Shown: piece by piece, positions 39,515 to 47,836 of the stretch
Numbering within the stretch: the first letter of the stretch is position 1
Layout: the number at the start of each line of letters is the position of its first letter
NCBI GenBank assembly: GCA_964514285.1
Contig: CAZEQC010000001.1
Location: 62,001-126,000, forward strand
DNA: 64,000 bases
DNA from: SKLM01 sp964514285
GTDB taxonomy: Bacteria > Chloroflexota > Anaerolineae > B4-G1
Direction: 5' to 3'
Notes under the pieces: model-generated
Told to the model about the DNA's origin: nothing
What the model saw: the letters and a program-made list of their open reading frames with translations, nothing else
Databases searched by the model: none
Translations under genes and position numbers: made by a program

Positions 39515-41894
39515 GCAAGGCCCCCACGTAGCAGGCGCCTCCCAGGATCAAGACAACAGAGAAGCCAAAAGAGAGGGCCAGCAGCGCGGCCAGGATGGAA
39601 GCGACCACGGAGGTGGCTCCATTCACGGCCCAAGCCCAACTGATGAGGCCAGGATCTCGCTCCTCCAAGAGGGCAAGTCCGCCTGGCAGGGGAATGCCCA
39701 TCAGAAAGCCCGGCGGTGCAAGAGCTGCTACGGCGATGACCAGACGGGCCCACAGCGGAGCAGATAAGGCGATGCTGAACATCTCAGGCAGGAGTAGGGC
39801 ATAGACGCCCACCAGGATCGGCAACAGCACCAAGGCCCCCAATAGTGGAATATGCCGAGAGCAGGCGCTCCCGAGGCCAGAGAAAAGCAGAATCGTGAAG
39901 AGCACTGTGGCCATGGCGTAAGCGGGTGAACCGAGGAGGAGGATGAACCGCTGCATCAAGGGGATCTCAACGCAGAGATATCCTAGTCCCAACAACGCGA
40001 AGTAGATCAACGTGGCGCGCAAAGGCCGGCCACGCCGGTTGAGGACAGCGACCGGCACCAAGATGAGCATGCCAGCGGCGAGAAGTGCTATGACCAAAAG
40101 GATGAGCAGCACAAAGTAGCCCGCGCCTCCGAATGGTTGCCACGTATGCCCCACCCTTGCCAAGACGTTGCGCGCTTGCTCAGCTTTGAAGAAGTGGCCA
40201 AAGAAGGGGTGGTCATCAGTCGGCGGTTCGACGTCGAAGGGGTGTTCGTCATACCAAGCCTCTCGGCTCTCGGTGTCCAGCAGAGCCGTACAGGCTCGAT
40301 GATAGACTGGTTCTTCCAGTACATTGTAACGATTGACCTCATCCGGGCGAAGGCCTGGGAGGTGGACAAGATCGAAAGCCCTCTCCTCGGCGAAGCGACG
40401 GACGGTCTCTAGCTCCCCCTCCGTGAAGGAGCCGCGACGAACCAGAATCATCATCTGACGGTAGCTACGCAGCGCAACAAGGCTGCTGCGTGGATGGGCA
40501 CCAAGGCGCTCCAGAGACTCAATTGCCAGGGCAAAGGCGCGCACGGACTCTGAGGGGGGGATCTGGATCCACCGTGTTACGACCAGGATACCATCTGACC
40601 GCAGCTCAGTCAAGTAGTCGACAAAGGCCTGGCGTGTGTAGCGGTAGTCCTCATTCAAGCTGTAGGCACCGGACGCGACCGCGCGGTGAGGTGCGTTCAG
40701 TGACAGCATCAGCACATCAAATGGCTCGTGAGGTCTCTGAACGTAGGTTCGGCCTTGCTCTACAACAGCCTCCACCCGGGGATCATCGTAAAGATCGCCG
40801 GCCCAAGAGCCCTGCGCTCGGACAGCCTCAACAATGAGGGGGTTGGCCTCCACCACAGTGACCTGGGCTGCACCCTGTGCCAGAGCTGTCACCACGTTGG
40901 AGCCTCCGCGAGGTTCAAGCACCAGCGTCTTAGCTCCCGGTCGGAGCCGGTAGGGGAGCGCTGCCAACAGACAGTCAGTGCAGGCCAGGTCCTTGAAGTC
41001 GGGCTGGACGTGATAGATGTAGTTCAGGTCGTCACCATCGACGGTGAGACCGCGCTGGGGTGGCGGCTGAGAGGCGCAATGGAAGCCGCTCCCCGGCAGC
41101 CCACGGATGCTCTCGGATTGCACGACGTCCACGCGTGAGAAGCTGTTCCAACGTTGGAAGACCAATTCGGCATCAGGATACTGGAGGAGGTAGCTGAGAC
41201 TCTTGTAGGGCGAGAGCTTGATGTGGAGGAAGGAAGGCGTCTGAAAGGCGGCAAGAACGAGAATCGTGAGAATCACGGCCGGGACGATACGGGAGAGCTG
41301 GGTCATGGCAGGGGAAACTGGACGCGCAGCAGACAAGACGTGCGAGACGTGACGCTGGAAGGCGAGGGCAGCCGCCATCCCACATGCGGCGGACAGAAGG
41401 ATAACCCCCTCAGCCCCGACAAAGGAGGGTGTGACCACGGCGAAGACACAACCAGTGGCGGATCCGACAAGATTAGCTGCGTAGACTCGATCAGCGCGTT
41501 TAGGCCGGGCAGCGAGAAGAAAGCCAACGGCGGTGCCGCTGCAGAAGAAGGGCATCGCCAGCGCCACATAGTGCATCAGGAGCACACCCACCTGTCGCCA
41601 GTCATGGGCGATGCGAAAAGAATCGAAGGGGACGTGAACTGTGAGGACGTAGGCACCGACGGCGGTGATGGAGAAAGCTCCACTGAGCCAGACCAGCAAA
41701 TTGGCGCCTACGCGCTCCCTCAGCCGCGGGAAGAGGCTGAGAAACGTACCGCTGGCGCCATATCCCAGAAGCGCCAGGCTGACCACCATGAAGGCAAAGT
41801 GGTAGAACTGGGCGACGGAGAAGATGCGCGAGAGGTTGATCTCGAGCATCAATGACGCAGCTGAGAGGAGGAAGAGTCCCACGTAGACGAACAT
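39462..41894 (-). CDS. Polytopic membrane protein with spermidine-synthase-like domain
   Basis: An 810-residue protein. Membrane helices (about 1-245) resemble the SpeE-associated transporter fold (ASLMLEINLSRIFSV). A soluble spermidine-synthase-like methyltransferase-fold domain follows (about 270-545; LVLEPRGGSNVVTALAQGAAQVTVVEANPLIV, then YSLNEDYRYTRQAFVDYL), and then a second helix bundle (about 590-810). The usual DxD aminopropyl-transfer signature is not clear, so polyamine synthesis is uncertain. The ATG at 41894 lies 1 base after the upstream MFS stop and follows GAGG; translation coupling is likely. Confidence 0.82.
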   Translation of the reverse strand: MFVYVGLFLLSAASLMLEINLSRIFSVAQFYHFAFMVVSLALLGYGASGTFLSLFPRLRERVGANLLVWLSGAFSITAVGAYVLTVHVPFDSFRIAHDWRQVGVLLMHYVALAMPFFCSGTAVGFLLAARPKRADRVYAANLVGSATGCVFAVVTPSFVGAEGVILLSAACGMAAALAFQRHVSHVLSAARPVSPAMTQLSRIVPAVILTILVLAAFQTPSFLHIKLSPYKSLSYLLQYPDAELVFQRWNSFSRVDVVQSESIRGLPGSGFHCASQPPPQRGLTVDGDDLNYIYHVQPDFKDLACTDCLLAALPYRLRPGAKTLVLEPRGGSNVVTALAQGAAQVTVVEANPLIVEAVRAQGSWAGDLYDDPRVEAVVEQGRTYVQRPHEPFDVLMLSLNAPHRAVASGAYSLNEDYRYTRQAFVDYLTELRSDGILVVTRWIQIPPSESVRAFALAIESLERLGAHPRSSLVALRSYRQMMILVRRGSFTEGELETVRRFAEERAFDLVHLPGLRPDEVNRYNVLEEPVYHRACTALLDTESREAWYDEHPFDVEPPTDDHPFFGHFFKAEQARNVLARVGHTWQPFGGAGYFVLLILLVIALLAAGMLILVPVAVLNRRGRPLRATLIYFALLGLGYLCVEIPLMQRFILLLGSPAYAMATVLFTILLFSGLGSACSRHIPLLGALVLLPILVGVYALLLPEMFSIALSAPLWARLVIAVAALAPPGFLMGIPLPGGLALLEERDPGLISWAWAVNGATSVVASILAALLALSFGFSVVLILGGACYVGALLTVASLRPLRSLVSPCP

Positions 41895-41895
41895 A

Positions 41896-43113
41896 TCAAA
41901 ACCTCGACCCAACAACGCCTACCAGAAGAACGAGAGGAATCAGCAACAAAGCTGAAAGGAAAGGGAGCATAGGATTGCTGGTGTACAGCCATCCAGCGAG
42001 GTAGGGAGCGATTACCTGAGCAACAGCGATAAGCGTCTCCGTCGCTCCCAACAACAGGCCGCGATCGGCCTCGTCGGCCAGCCCCGTGGCCCTCGCCTGG
42101 GTTAGCGATCTACATCCCTGGTAGGCGCCACGTAACAGATAGGCTCCGGCTAGCAGTGGAAAGCGCTTCGCAACAAGGAGCATCAGCACGGAGATCCAGA
42201 CAAGCCCCGCCCCGACGGTCAGACCACGCCCTCGAGCCACGCTATCATTCTCAGCAGGGGCTTGATCCTGCTCCGCATCCCCCAACCGTCCAAGAAAGGG
42301 ATTGATAAGCGCGTTGCCAAGCGCCTGGAACGATCCCAGCATTCCAATGCGAGTGACACGCCAGTCTCCTACATCCCTCAAGAAGTTGGGCGCCAAAGGA
42401 AAAGCAAGATAGAGTACAACGAACGTTACACAGACGAAGGCTGCAAAGCGGACAAAATCTCCCCTGAGCAGGAAACGCCAGCGCCCGCCCGTCGTCGCCG
42501 ACGCGGAAATAGGTTGTGGCGAAACCCAGACAATGGCAAGTGCGGATACGGCGAAGAGGAGCGCCGAAGCGAAATAGACGACGCGCATCGTAGTAGTCTC
42601 TGCCAACCAGCCACCCAAGGTAGGGGAGAGCACACCCCCAGCCGCATAGCCGGCGAAGACCGTGGTGAAGGTCCGTGCCACGCGGTAGCCATTGACGGCG
42701 TGCGCCAGATAGGCGTTGATCACCGGTATGCAATAGGCTGAGGCGGCGTAGATGAGGAGCCCCGGGACAAGTCCTTGCCAAGTACGTGCAATCCCGACGA
42801 GAAGAACGCCGACCAAGCCCGTGATCCAGCCCCCGACCATCACCCACTTGCGCGGCAGACGATCGGCCAATATACCGGCAGGGAGATATGTGGTGGCCCG
42901 CACCACATTAGCGATAGAAAGAAGCGCCCCGATCTGCACTGGCGTGGCTCCAAGCTGCTCGATATAGAGCGGCTGAATGTGGAAGAAGAGCCCCTCGCCA
43001 AACCCCCAGAGTAGAAGTGCCAAGGCAACCAACCGGACGTCACGATTCATGAGTGACTCGGCAATATGACTGTCCATCCCGTGCCTGTGGGGCGGAGGTA
43101 TGGTTGTCGACAT
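41896..43113 (-). CDS. MFS transporter
   Basis: A major facilitator of about 405 residues with about 12 helices. The loop motif between helices 2 and 3, GILADRLPRKWVMVGG, is the standard MFS signature. The substrate is not recognisable; drug or metabolite efflux is likely. The start is unclear: ATG at 43113, 43077 and 43050 are all possible, and none has a strong ribosome-binding site. Upstream readings to 43230 are basic and unlike an MFS start. It is co-directional with the SpeE-like gene (1 base apart) and divergent from the THEP1 NTPase. Confidence 0.88.
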   Translation of the reverse strand: MSTTIPPPHRHGMDSHIAESLMNRDVRLVALALLLWGFGEGLFFHIQPLYIEQLGATPVQIGALLSIANVVRATTYLPAGILADRLPRKWVMVGGWITGLVGVLLVGIARTWQGLVPGLLIYAASAYCIPVINAYLAHAVNGYRVARTFTTVFAGYAAGGVLSPTLGGWLAETTTMRVVYFASALLFAVSALAIVWVSPQPISASATTGGRWRFLLRGDFVRFAAFVCVTFVVLYLAFPLAPNFLRDVGDWRVTRIGMLGSFQALGNALINPFLGRLGDAEQDQAPAENDSVARGRGLTVGAGLVWISVLMLLVAKRFPLLAGAYLLRGAYQGCRSLTQARATGLADEADRGLLLGATETLIAVAQVIAPYLAGWLYTSNPMLPFLSALLLIPLVLLVGVVGSRF

Positions 43114-43278
43114 AAGTGAAGATCGACGTGGAAGTCCGGTTGATGGTCTATGGGATAGCTTCCCACGTGCCTGCGTGCGCTCATGGGATTTATTGTACAT
43201 CGCCCTGACGGTTTGAACAACGTGCTCCATTGTGCTAGCATGACCGGTAAACGGAGGGAGACCGAGCCAAGGAGACTT

Positions 43279-43797
43279 ATGGGAAAGACACTGCTTCTAA
43301 CGGGACGGCCTGGCGTAGGGAAGACAACGGTTATCAAGCGAGTCGCCCAGACGCTGGGCGGTCAAGCTGGGGGCTTCTACACCGAGGAGATTCGGGACGA
43401 CGACGAGCGCCGCGTGGGCTTTCGGCTGGTAACCCTGGCGGGGGACGAAGTCGTAATGGCGCACGTGGATCTGCGTGGTCAAGGACGCCCCACAGTCAGC
43501 CGGTATGGCGTGGACGTTGACGCGATTGAACGAGTAGGTGTGGCGGCTCTGCAAGAGGCCGCGACATCCAATGGAGTGATGATTGTCGATGAAATCGGCA
43601 AGATGGAGCTCTTCTCCGAGGCCTTCAAGGAGGCCGTGGAGCAAGCTGTAGCGGGCGACGCACGAGTCCTGGGCACTGTTATGAGCTCCCGCCGCCGGTG
43701 GGTGGATGAGCTGAAGGTACGCGATCGAGTGACCGTGTGGGAGGTGACCGTGGAGAATCGTGACGACCTTCCCAAGCGGATCCGTCGCTGGCTGTGA
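43279..43797 (+). CDS. THEP1-type nucleoside-triphosphatase
   Basis: A 172-residue NTPase of the THEP1/NTPCR family. Walker A GRPGVGKTT near residue 8, GGFYTEEIR and VGFRLV in the middle, and Walker B MIVDEIGKMELFS near 110. It hydrolyses various nucleoside triphosphates; the biological role is unclear, possibly nucleotide-pool cleaning. The ATG at 43279 follows AAGGAG by 5 bases; the upstream reading to 43183 is not coding. A promoter for the next transcription unit begins 3 bases after its stop. Confidence 0.93.
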   Translation: MGKTLLLTGRPGVGKTTVIKRVAQTLGGQAGGFYTEEIRDDDERRVGFRLVTLAGDEVVMAHVDLRGQGRPTVSRYGVDVDAIERVGVAALQEAATSNGVMIVDEIGKMELFSEAFKEAVEQAVAGDARVLGTVMSSRRRWVDELKVRDRVTVWEVTVENRDDLPKRIRRWL

Positions 43798-43799
43798 CG

Positions 43800-43828
43800 T
43801 TGACGCTGAGGTGAAAAGACGGTACAAT
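43800..43828 (+). promoter_or_regulatory. Putative promoter after THEP1
   Basis: TTGACG (43800-43805), 17 bases, TACAAT (43823-43828). It would transcribe the small reading frame at 43899 and the SpoIIIAA-R3H gene, with a leader of about 270 bases. Confidence 0.55.
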
Positions 43829-43898
43829 AATTCCAAGCGGCATTAGGTTGTAGCGTCACGTAACCGTAGGCCAATGCCTGGAAGGAGCACGTGACGGT

Positions 43899-44003
43899 AT
43901 GAGCCATCAGGCCGAGCTAGGAGATATGGGCGACAAGATCACGGTTCATCCAACGACGATCGATAGCATTGAAAACATCGCCCGATGTCCTGGGCGATGT
44001 TGA
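43899..44003 (+). CDS. Possible 34-residue small protein or decayed Asp23-like start
   Basis: An ATG 11 bases after GGAAGGAG opens a 34-codon frame ending at TGA 44001-44003. The middle, GDKITVHPTTIDSIENIA, resembles the first strand and helix of Asp23/Gls24 family proteins (K-I-x-I-x-P-x-V-L-x-x-I-A), but the frame stops where the family would continue. It may be a true small peptide, a leader peptide or a gene remnant. The last codons overlap a perfect 10 bp hairpin. Confidence 0.35.
   Translation: MSHQAELGDMGDKITVHPTTIDSIENIARCPGRC
43974..44001 (+). terminator. Hairpin at the end of the small reading frame
   Basis: AACATCGCCC (43974-43983), loop of 8, GGGCGATGTT (43992-44001). Perfect stem but no T-run after it; it could attenuate transcription into the SpoIIIAA-R3H gene. 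Confidence 0.45.
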
Positions 44004-44109
44004 TGGTTTAAAGAACACGACAAGTTAGACTGCCTATCGGTTCGCGCCAGGTGACGAGTCGAGTGCTGTTGGGTGAGTTTGCGAGAGATTGAATACCAAG
44101 ACGTATACT

Positions 44110-45711
44110 ATGACTGAGGCAGAAGAGCATCTGTATAACCACATAACGGACAACTTGGATGCCATTATGGGCATCCTTCCGGAGGATATCCGAACCTTCT
44201 TGCAGGAGCGAGGTAGGCGTGACGACCTGCTAGAGATCATCTTGGACCTAGGGCGCGTCCCGACGGCCCGCTACACCGATGGCGAGGTGGTGCTGCGGGA
44301 GACGGAGGTCTCCCGCCAGGAGATCCAATACGTTGTGGAGCGCGTCGGAGAATTTGACGAGGATAACCGTGCCGGCATCGCGCGCACGCTGCACCGCATC
44401 GCTGCCATCCGAAACCGTAAAGGGGACATTGTGGGCCTAACGTGTCGGGTGGGGAGAGCCGTCTATGGCACGATTGCCATCATCCAGGACATCGTTGAGA
44501 GTGGCAACAGTATCCTGCTATTGGGACGCCCAGGCGTGGGGAAGACGACGATGCTGCGCGAAGCAGCTCGTGTCCTGGCGGACAAGAAGCGTGTCGTCAT
44601 CGTCGACACCTCTAACGAAATCGGGGGCGACGGTGACATCCCACATCCGGCCATCGGGCGAGCTCGGCGGATGCAGGTAGCGACTCCGACTCTCCAGCAT
44701 GAGGTGATGATTGAGGCTGTCGAGAACCACAACCCAGAAGTGATTGTCATCGACGAGATCGGGCGCGAGCTGGAGGCCGTGGCTGCGCGAACGATCGCTG
44801 AACGTGGCGTGCAGTTGATTGGAACCGCGCACGGTAACACGCTGGACAACCTGCTGATGAACCCCACGCTCTCTGACCTTGTGGGTGGTGTTGAGAGCGT
44901 GACGCTGTCTGACGAGGAGGCACGTCGGCGGAATACACAGAAGACGATTCTAGAGCGACGCGCCCCACCTACCTTTGACATCCTGATCGAGATTGAGGCA
45001 CGACAGCGGCTGATCGTTCACAACGGGGTGGCTGAGTCTGTCGATGCCTTACTGCGAGGACGTCAGCCGTCGAAAGTCGAGCGGCGCTACCGAGACGCCG
45101 AAGGCGAGATTCAAGTTGAACATGCTACGCCGCTATCGCTGCAGGAAAGAGAACGAGGAAAGGGGCAAGGTCAAGGTAAGGCACGCTCAGCGTCGTTAGA
45201 AGGATCAAGGATGAGGCCAACTCCGGGAGGATCTGACCTCTCTTATGGCCGGGAGCCGCTCCACATCTACACATATGGGATCAACCGCAACCGCATGGAG
45301 AAGGCGGCGAAGCGGATGCATATGCCCACTCATCTCGTGAAGCGTGTGTCAGAAGCGGACCTGATGATCACGACAAAAGAGTTCTACAGACAGCGCACCA
45401 AGGTGATCAAGGAAGCAGAACAGCGTGACATCCCGATCTACGTGCTGCGCAACGACACGATTGGACAAATGCAGAGTTGTCTGGGTGACATCTTCGACGT
45501 GAAGCGTCAAGAACCCAAACCGCTGGAGCAAGCGCTCACGGAGGCGGAGAAAGCCATCCAGAAGGTGCTAAACGGAGAGCCAGAGGTGGTCCTTTCGCCG
45601 CAGAATGCTTACATCCGCCGTCGCCAACACGAGCTAGCCAGAGCTGCCGATCTGGTCTCGGCATCACGGGGGAAGGAACCCAATCGACGGGTCCGCATCT
45701 ACCAGGGTTAG
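44110..45711 (+). CDS. SpoIIIAA-like AAA ATPase with C-terminal R3H domain
   Basis: A 533-residue cytoplasmic ATPase of the Ycf45 / SpoIIIAA type. Walker A GRPGVGKTTML near residue 140, then IVDTSNEIGGDGDIPH, Walker B VIVIDEIGRELEA near 211, and sensor GTAHGNTLDNLL. After a variable Lys/Gly-rich linker (about 335-375) comes a conserved YGINRNRMEKAAKRM region and an R3H single-stranded nucleic-acid-binding motif at the end (RRRQHELARAADLVSASRG). The role in non-sporulating bacteria is unknown. The start is ATG 44110 or TTG 44089; neither has a good ribosome-binding site. Thymidylate kinase follows 19 bases later. Confidence 0.9.
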   Translation: MTEAEEHLYNHITDNLDAIMGILPEDIRTFLQERGRRDDLLEIILDLGRVPTARYTDGEVVLRETEVSRQEIQYVVERVGEFDEDNRAGIARTLHRIAAIRNRKGDIVGLTCRVGRAVYGTIAIIQDIVESGNSILLLGRPGVGKTTMLREAARVLADKKRVVIVDTSNEIGGDGDIPHPAIGRARRMQVATPTLQHEVMIEAVENHNPEVIVIDEIGRELEAVAARTIAERGVQLIGTAHGNTLDNLLMNPTLSDLVGGVESVTLSDEEARRRNTQKTILERRAPPTFDILIEIEARQRLIVHNGVAESVDALLRGRQPSKVERRYRDAEGEIQVEHATPLSLQERERGKGQGQGKARSASLEGSRMRPTPGGSDLSYGREPLHIYTYGINRNRMEKAAKRMHMPTHLVKRVSEADLMITTKEFYRQRTKVIKEAEQRDIPIYVLRNDTIGQMQSCLGDIFDVKRQEPKPLEQALTEAEKAIQKVLNGEPEVVLSPQNAYIRRRQHELARAADLVSASRGKEPNRRVRIYQG

Positions 45712-45730
45712 GCGCGGCATAGGGACATCC

Positions 45731-46357
45731 ATGGGGTTTTTCATCACGCTCGAGGGTCCTGATGGTAGCGGGAAGACTACACAGGCGCGCCTTCTGTCTC
45801 AGTGGCTCCGGGATCGAGGTCATGATGTAGTGGTGTCCCGTGAGCCCGGCGGCAGCGACATCGGGGATCAGATTCGAGATGTCCTGCACGATTCAGATAA
45901 CACGGCGATGGCTCCCCAGACTGAGTTCTTGCTCTACTCAGCGTCGCGCTCGCAGCACGTCTCGCAGTTGATCCTGCCCTCGCTGAGGGCCGGCAAGGTG
46001 GTGATCAGTGACCGGTATGCCGACAGCTCGCTGGCCTATCAAGGCTATGGTCGGGGACTTGACCTGGAGATGCTAGAAGTCATCACTGCCTTCGCGACAC
46101 AAGGCCTGCAACCGGATCTGACGCTCTACTTCGACATAGCCGCCGGTGAAGGCCTAGAGCGGAGGCTGCTGAGCGGGGAGACATGGAATCGTATGGACGC
46201 CGAGGCCTTGGTCTTTCATCAACGCGTTCGCGCTGGCTACCTGGAGCTAGCCAGCGCGGAACCGGATCGATGGGAGATTATAGAGGCCAATCGTCCCATA
46301 GACGACGTCCAGGAGGACGTCAGAGGGGTGGTGATAGCGCGTCTAGAGGCGGGCTGA
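45731..46357 (+). CDS. tmk: Thymidylate kinase
   Basis: A 208-residue dTMP kinase making dTDP. Walker A EGPDGSGKTTQ near residue 8, SREPGGSDIGDQIR, the family signature ISDRYADSSLAYQG near 93, and the LID region RLLSGETWNRMD. Normal length. ATG at 45731; it follows the SpoIIIAA-R3H gene by 19 bases and converges with the FmdB-like gene. Confidence 0.96.
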   Translation: MGFFITLEGPDGSGKTTQARLLSQWLRDRGHDVVVSREPGGSDIGDQIRDVLHDSDNTAMAPQTEFLLYSASRSQHVSQLILPSLRAGKVVISDRYADSSLAYQGYGRGLDLEMLEVITAFATQGLQPDLTLYFDIAAGEGLERRLLSGETWNRMDAEALVFHQRVRAGYLELASAEPDRWEIIEANRPIDDVQEDVRGVVIARLEAG

Positions 46358-46414
46358 CGTCATGGGATGCACATCCTCCCTGCCGTCCATGAAGCCACGA
46401 CGTCGTAGCGTCTC

Positions 46415-46819
46415 TCAGATACCGTATGGCTCGTCCCCGAAGTCCTCTCCGCCCTCACCCATGAGGTCCGGCATGGACTTCTCGATGTCCTCCGGGCTCT
46501 CGCCAGCCTCAAGCCGGCCCACGACCTCGTCGAACTCCGGCCCGAGATCCTCCCCGACCTCATCGCTCATCTTTCGCATCCAACGCCCGAGGCTCTTGGG
46601 ATCGTTCTCGTCAAAATCCGGCATATTGCCAGGATCAGCCATGTCCTCTAGGCGGCTGTCCTCAGAACGGACGACCCGGACACGGGAGACCAAGCGGGTG
46701 AGGTTCGTGCCCTCGCAGCGGGGGCAGATAGCGGTCCCCTGCTCGGCCTTCGAAAACGTGCGCCAGAAGATAGAAACCCGGCGCTCACAGTCGTGACAGT
46801 AGTACTCGTAAATAGGCAT
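46415..46819 (-). CDS. FmdB-type zinc ribbon protein
   Basis: A 134-residue protein with the FmdB regulatory-type zinc ribbon at the start (MPIYEYYCHDC, then CPRCEGTNLTRLVS) and a long acidic tail (65-134, rich in Glu, Asp, Met, Pro). The domain is widespread and its function unknown. The ATG follows AGGAGG. It is divergent from the guanylate-kinase-like gene. Confidence 0.88.
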   Translation of the reverse strand: MPIYEYYCHDCERRVSIFWRTFSKAEQGTAICPRCEGTNLTRLVSRVRVVRSEDSRLEDMADPGNMPDFDENDPKSLGRWMRKMSDEVGEDLGPEFDEVVGRLEAGESPEDIEKSMPDLMGEGGEDFGDEPYGI

Positions 46820-46911
46820 ATTAACCTCCTATCACTTGACGCCAGCAGATTGTCAGATGACCTGACCGACTTATCTATAGTGCGAACCTTCGGCAAGCTT
46901 GATATGCTTGA

Positions 46912-46938
46912 AATGCCTGCAATGCCTGCAATGCCTGC
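46912..46938. repeat. Three tandem 9 bp repeats
   Basis: AATGCCTGC repeated exactly three times (46912, 46921, 46930) in the divergent gap between the FmdB-type and guanylate-kinase-like genes. An imperfect palindrome lies at 46946-46963 and could be an operator. Confidence 0.7.
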
Positions 46939-46996
46939 AATCTACTGGTGTATCAGTATACCAACTTACCACAGCCGTCGCAAGTGAGCACGATCC

Positions 46997-47617
46997 ATGG
47001 AGAAAGAGAACCTATACGACTTCGAGAGGGAACCCCTGCTAATCGTGATATCTGGTCCCTCGGGGGTGGGCAAAGACAGCTTGGTCCAGCGGTTGGAGGA
47101 GCGGGGCTGCCCGTTCTACTTCGTCGTCACAGTCACCGATCGTCCCCCTCGCCCCGATGAGGTGGATGGAGAGGACTACTTCTTCGTCTCCACGGAAACG
47201 TTTGAGCGGATGATAGAGGAGGATGAGTTGCTGGAGCACGCCGTCGTCTACGGACAGTACAAGGGGGTCCCGAAACAGCAAGTGAGGGAAGCGATGGCTT
47301 CGGGCAAAGACGTGGTGATGCGGGTGGACGTACAAGGAGCAGAGACGATTCATCAGATCGTTCCAGAGGCCGTGCTGATCTTTCTGTCGGCCGCCTCGGA
47401 GAGAGAACTAGAGCAACGGCTCCTCGACCGGGGAGACGATTCGTTGGAGCAAGTCGAGCGTCGCATCGCCACAGCGCGGGAGGAGATGAAGGAACTGCCG
47501 GCTTTTGACTACGTCGTCATCAACCGAGACGGGGCCTTGGATCACGCTGTCGATGACGTCTTGGCCATCATCCGCGCCGAACACTGCCGAGTTGACCAAC
47601 GAGAGGTGAGCTTATGA
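46997..47617 (+). CDS. Guanylate kinase-like protein (divergent GMP site)
   Basis: A 206-residue P-loop kinase with the guanylate kinase layout: SGPSGVGKDSL Walker A near residue 19, PPRPDEVDGEDYFFVS, EHAVVYGQYKGVPK, and RVDVQGAETI near 113. Differences from well-known Gmk: the P-loop ends KD rather than KS/KT, and the GMP-contact segment NYYGTS is QYKGVP here. The Ser of the S-x-T-x-R motif also differs (VVTVTDR). It is most likely the essential GMP kinase of a divergent subgroup, but substrate change cannot be excluded. The ATG has no obvious strong ribosome-binding site. DUF951 overlaps its end by 4 bases. Confidence 0.85.
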   Translation: MEKENLYDFEREPLLIVISGPSGVGKDSLVQRLEERGCPFYFVVTVTDRPPRPDEVDGEDYFFVSTETFERMIEEDELLEHAVVYGQYKGVPKQQVREAMASGKDVVMRVDVQGAETIHQIVPEAVLIFLSAASERELEQRLLDRGDDSLEQVERRIATAREEMKELPAFDYVVINRDGALDHAVDDVLAIIRAEHCRVDQREVSL

Positions 47618-47832
47618 CTGACCAGAAAGGTCCCTTGGACATTCGAGTCGACGACCGGGTGCGCTTGCGCAAACCCCATCCGTGTGGGGGGTATGAATGG
47701 GAGGTGACGAGGATTGGAGCCGACATCGGCATCCGGTGTCTGACCTGTGGTCGGCGTGTCTTGCTCCCCCGAGCCAAGTTCGAGAAGCAGGTTAAACGCA
47801 TCACGAGACCTGGCTTGGAAGCACAAGACTAG
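47614..47832 (+). CDS. DUF951 small zinc-binding-like protein
   Basis: A 72-residue DUF951 protein. Seen: DIRVDDRVRLRKPHPCGGYEWEV, then GADIGIRCLTCGRRVLLPRAKFEKQVKRI, with Cys residues (C24, C42, C45) suited to metal binding. Found in Firmicutes and Chloroflexota; function unknown, possibly translation- or nucleic-acid-related. The ATG overlaps the stop of the guanylate-kinase-like gene (ATGA). Confidence 0.92.
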   Translation: MTDQKGPLDIRVDDRVRLRKPHPCGGYEWEVTRIGADIGIRCLTCGRRVLLPRAKFEKQVKRITRPGLEAQD

Positions 47833-47836
47833 CACT

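Noticed and set aside
41154..41855. 233-codon open frame antisense to the SpeE-like membrane protein
   Set aside because: Composition is typical of the reverse of membrane-helix codons; no domain.
46912..46938. AATGCCTGC triplicate as a CRISPR or attachment site
   Set aside because: Units are 9 bases and contiguous, with no spacers; simple slippage is enough.
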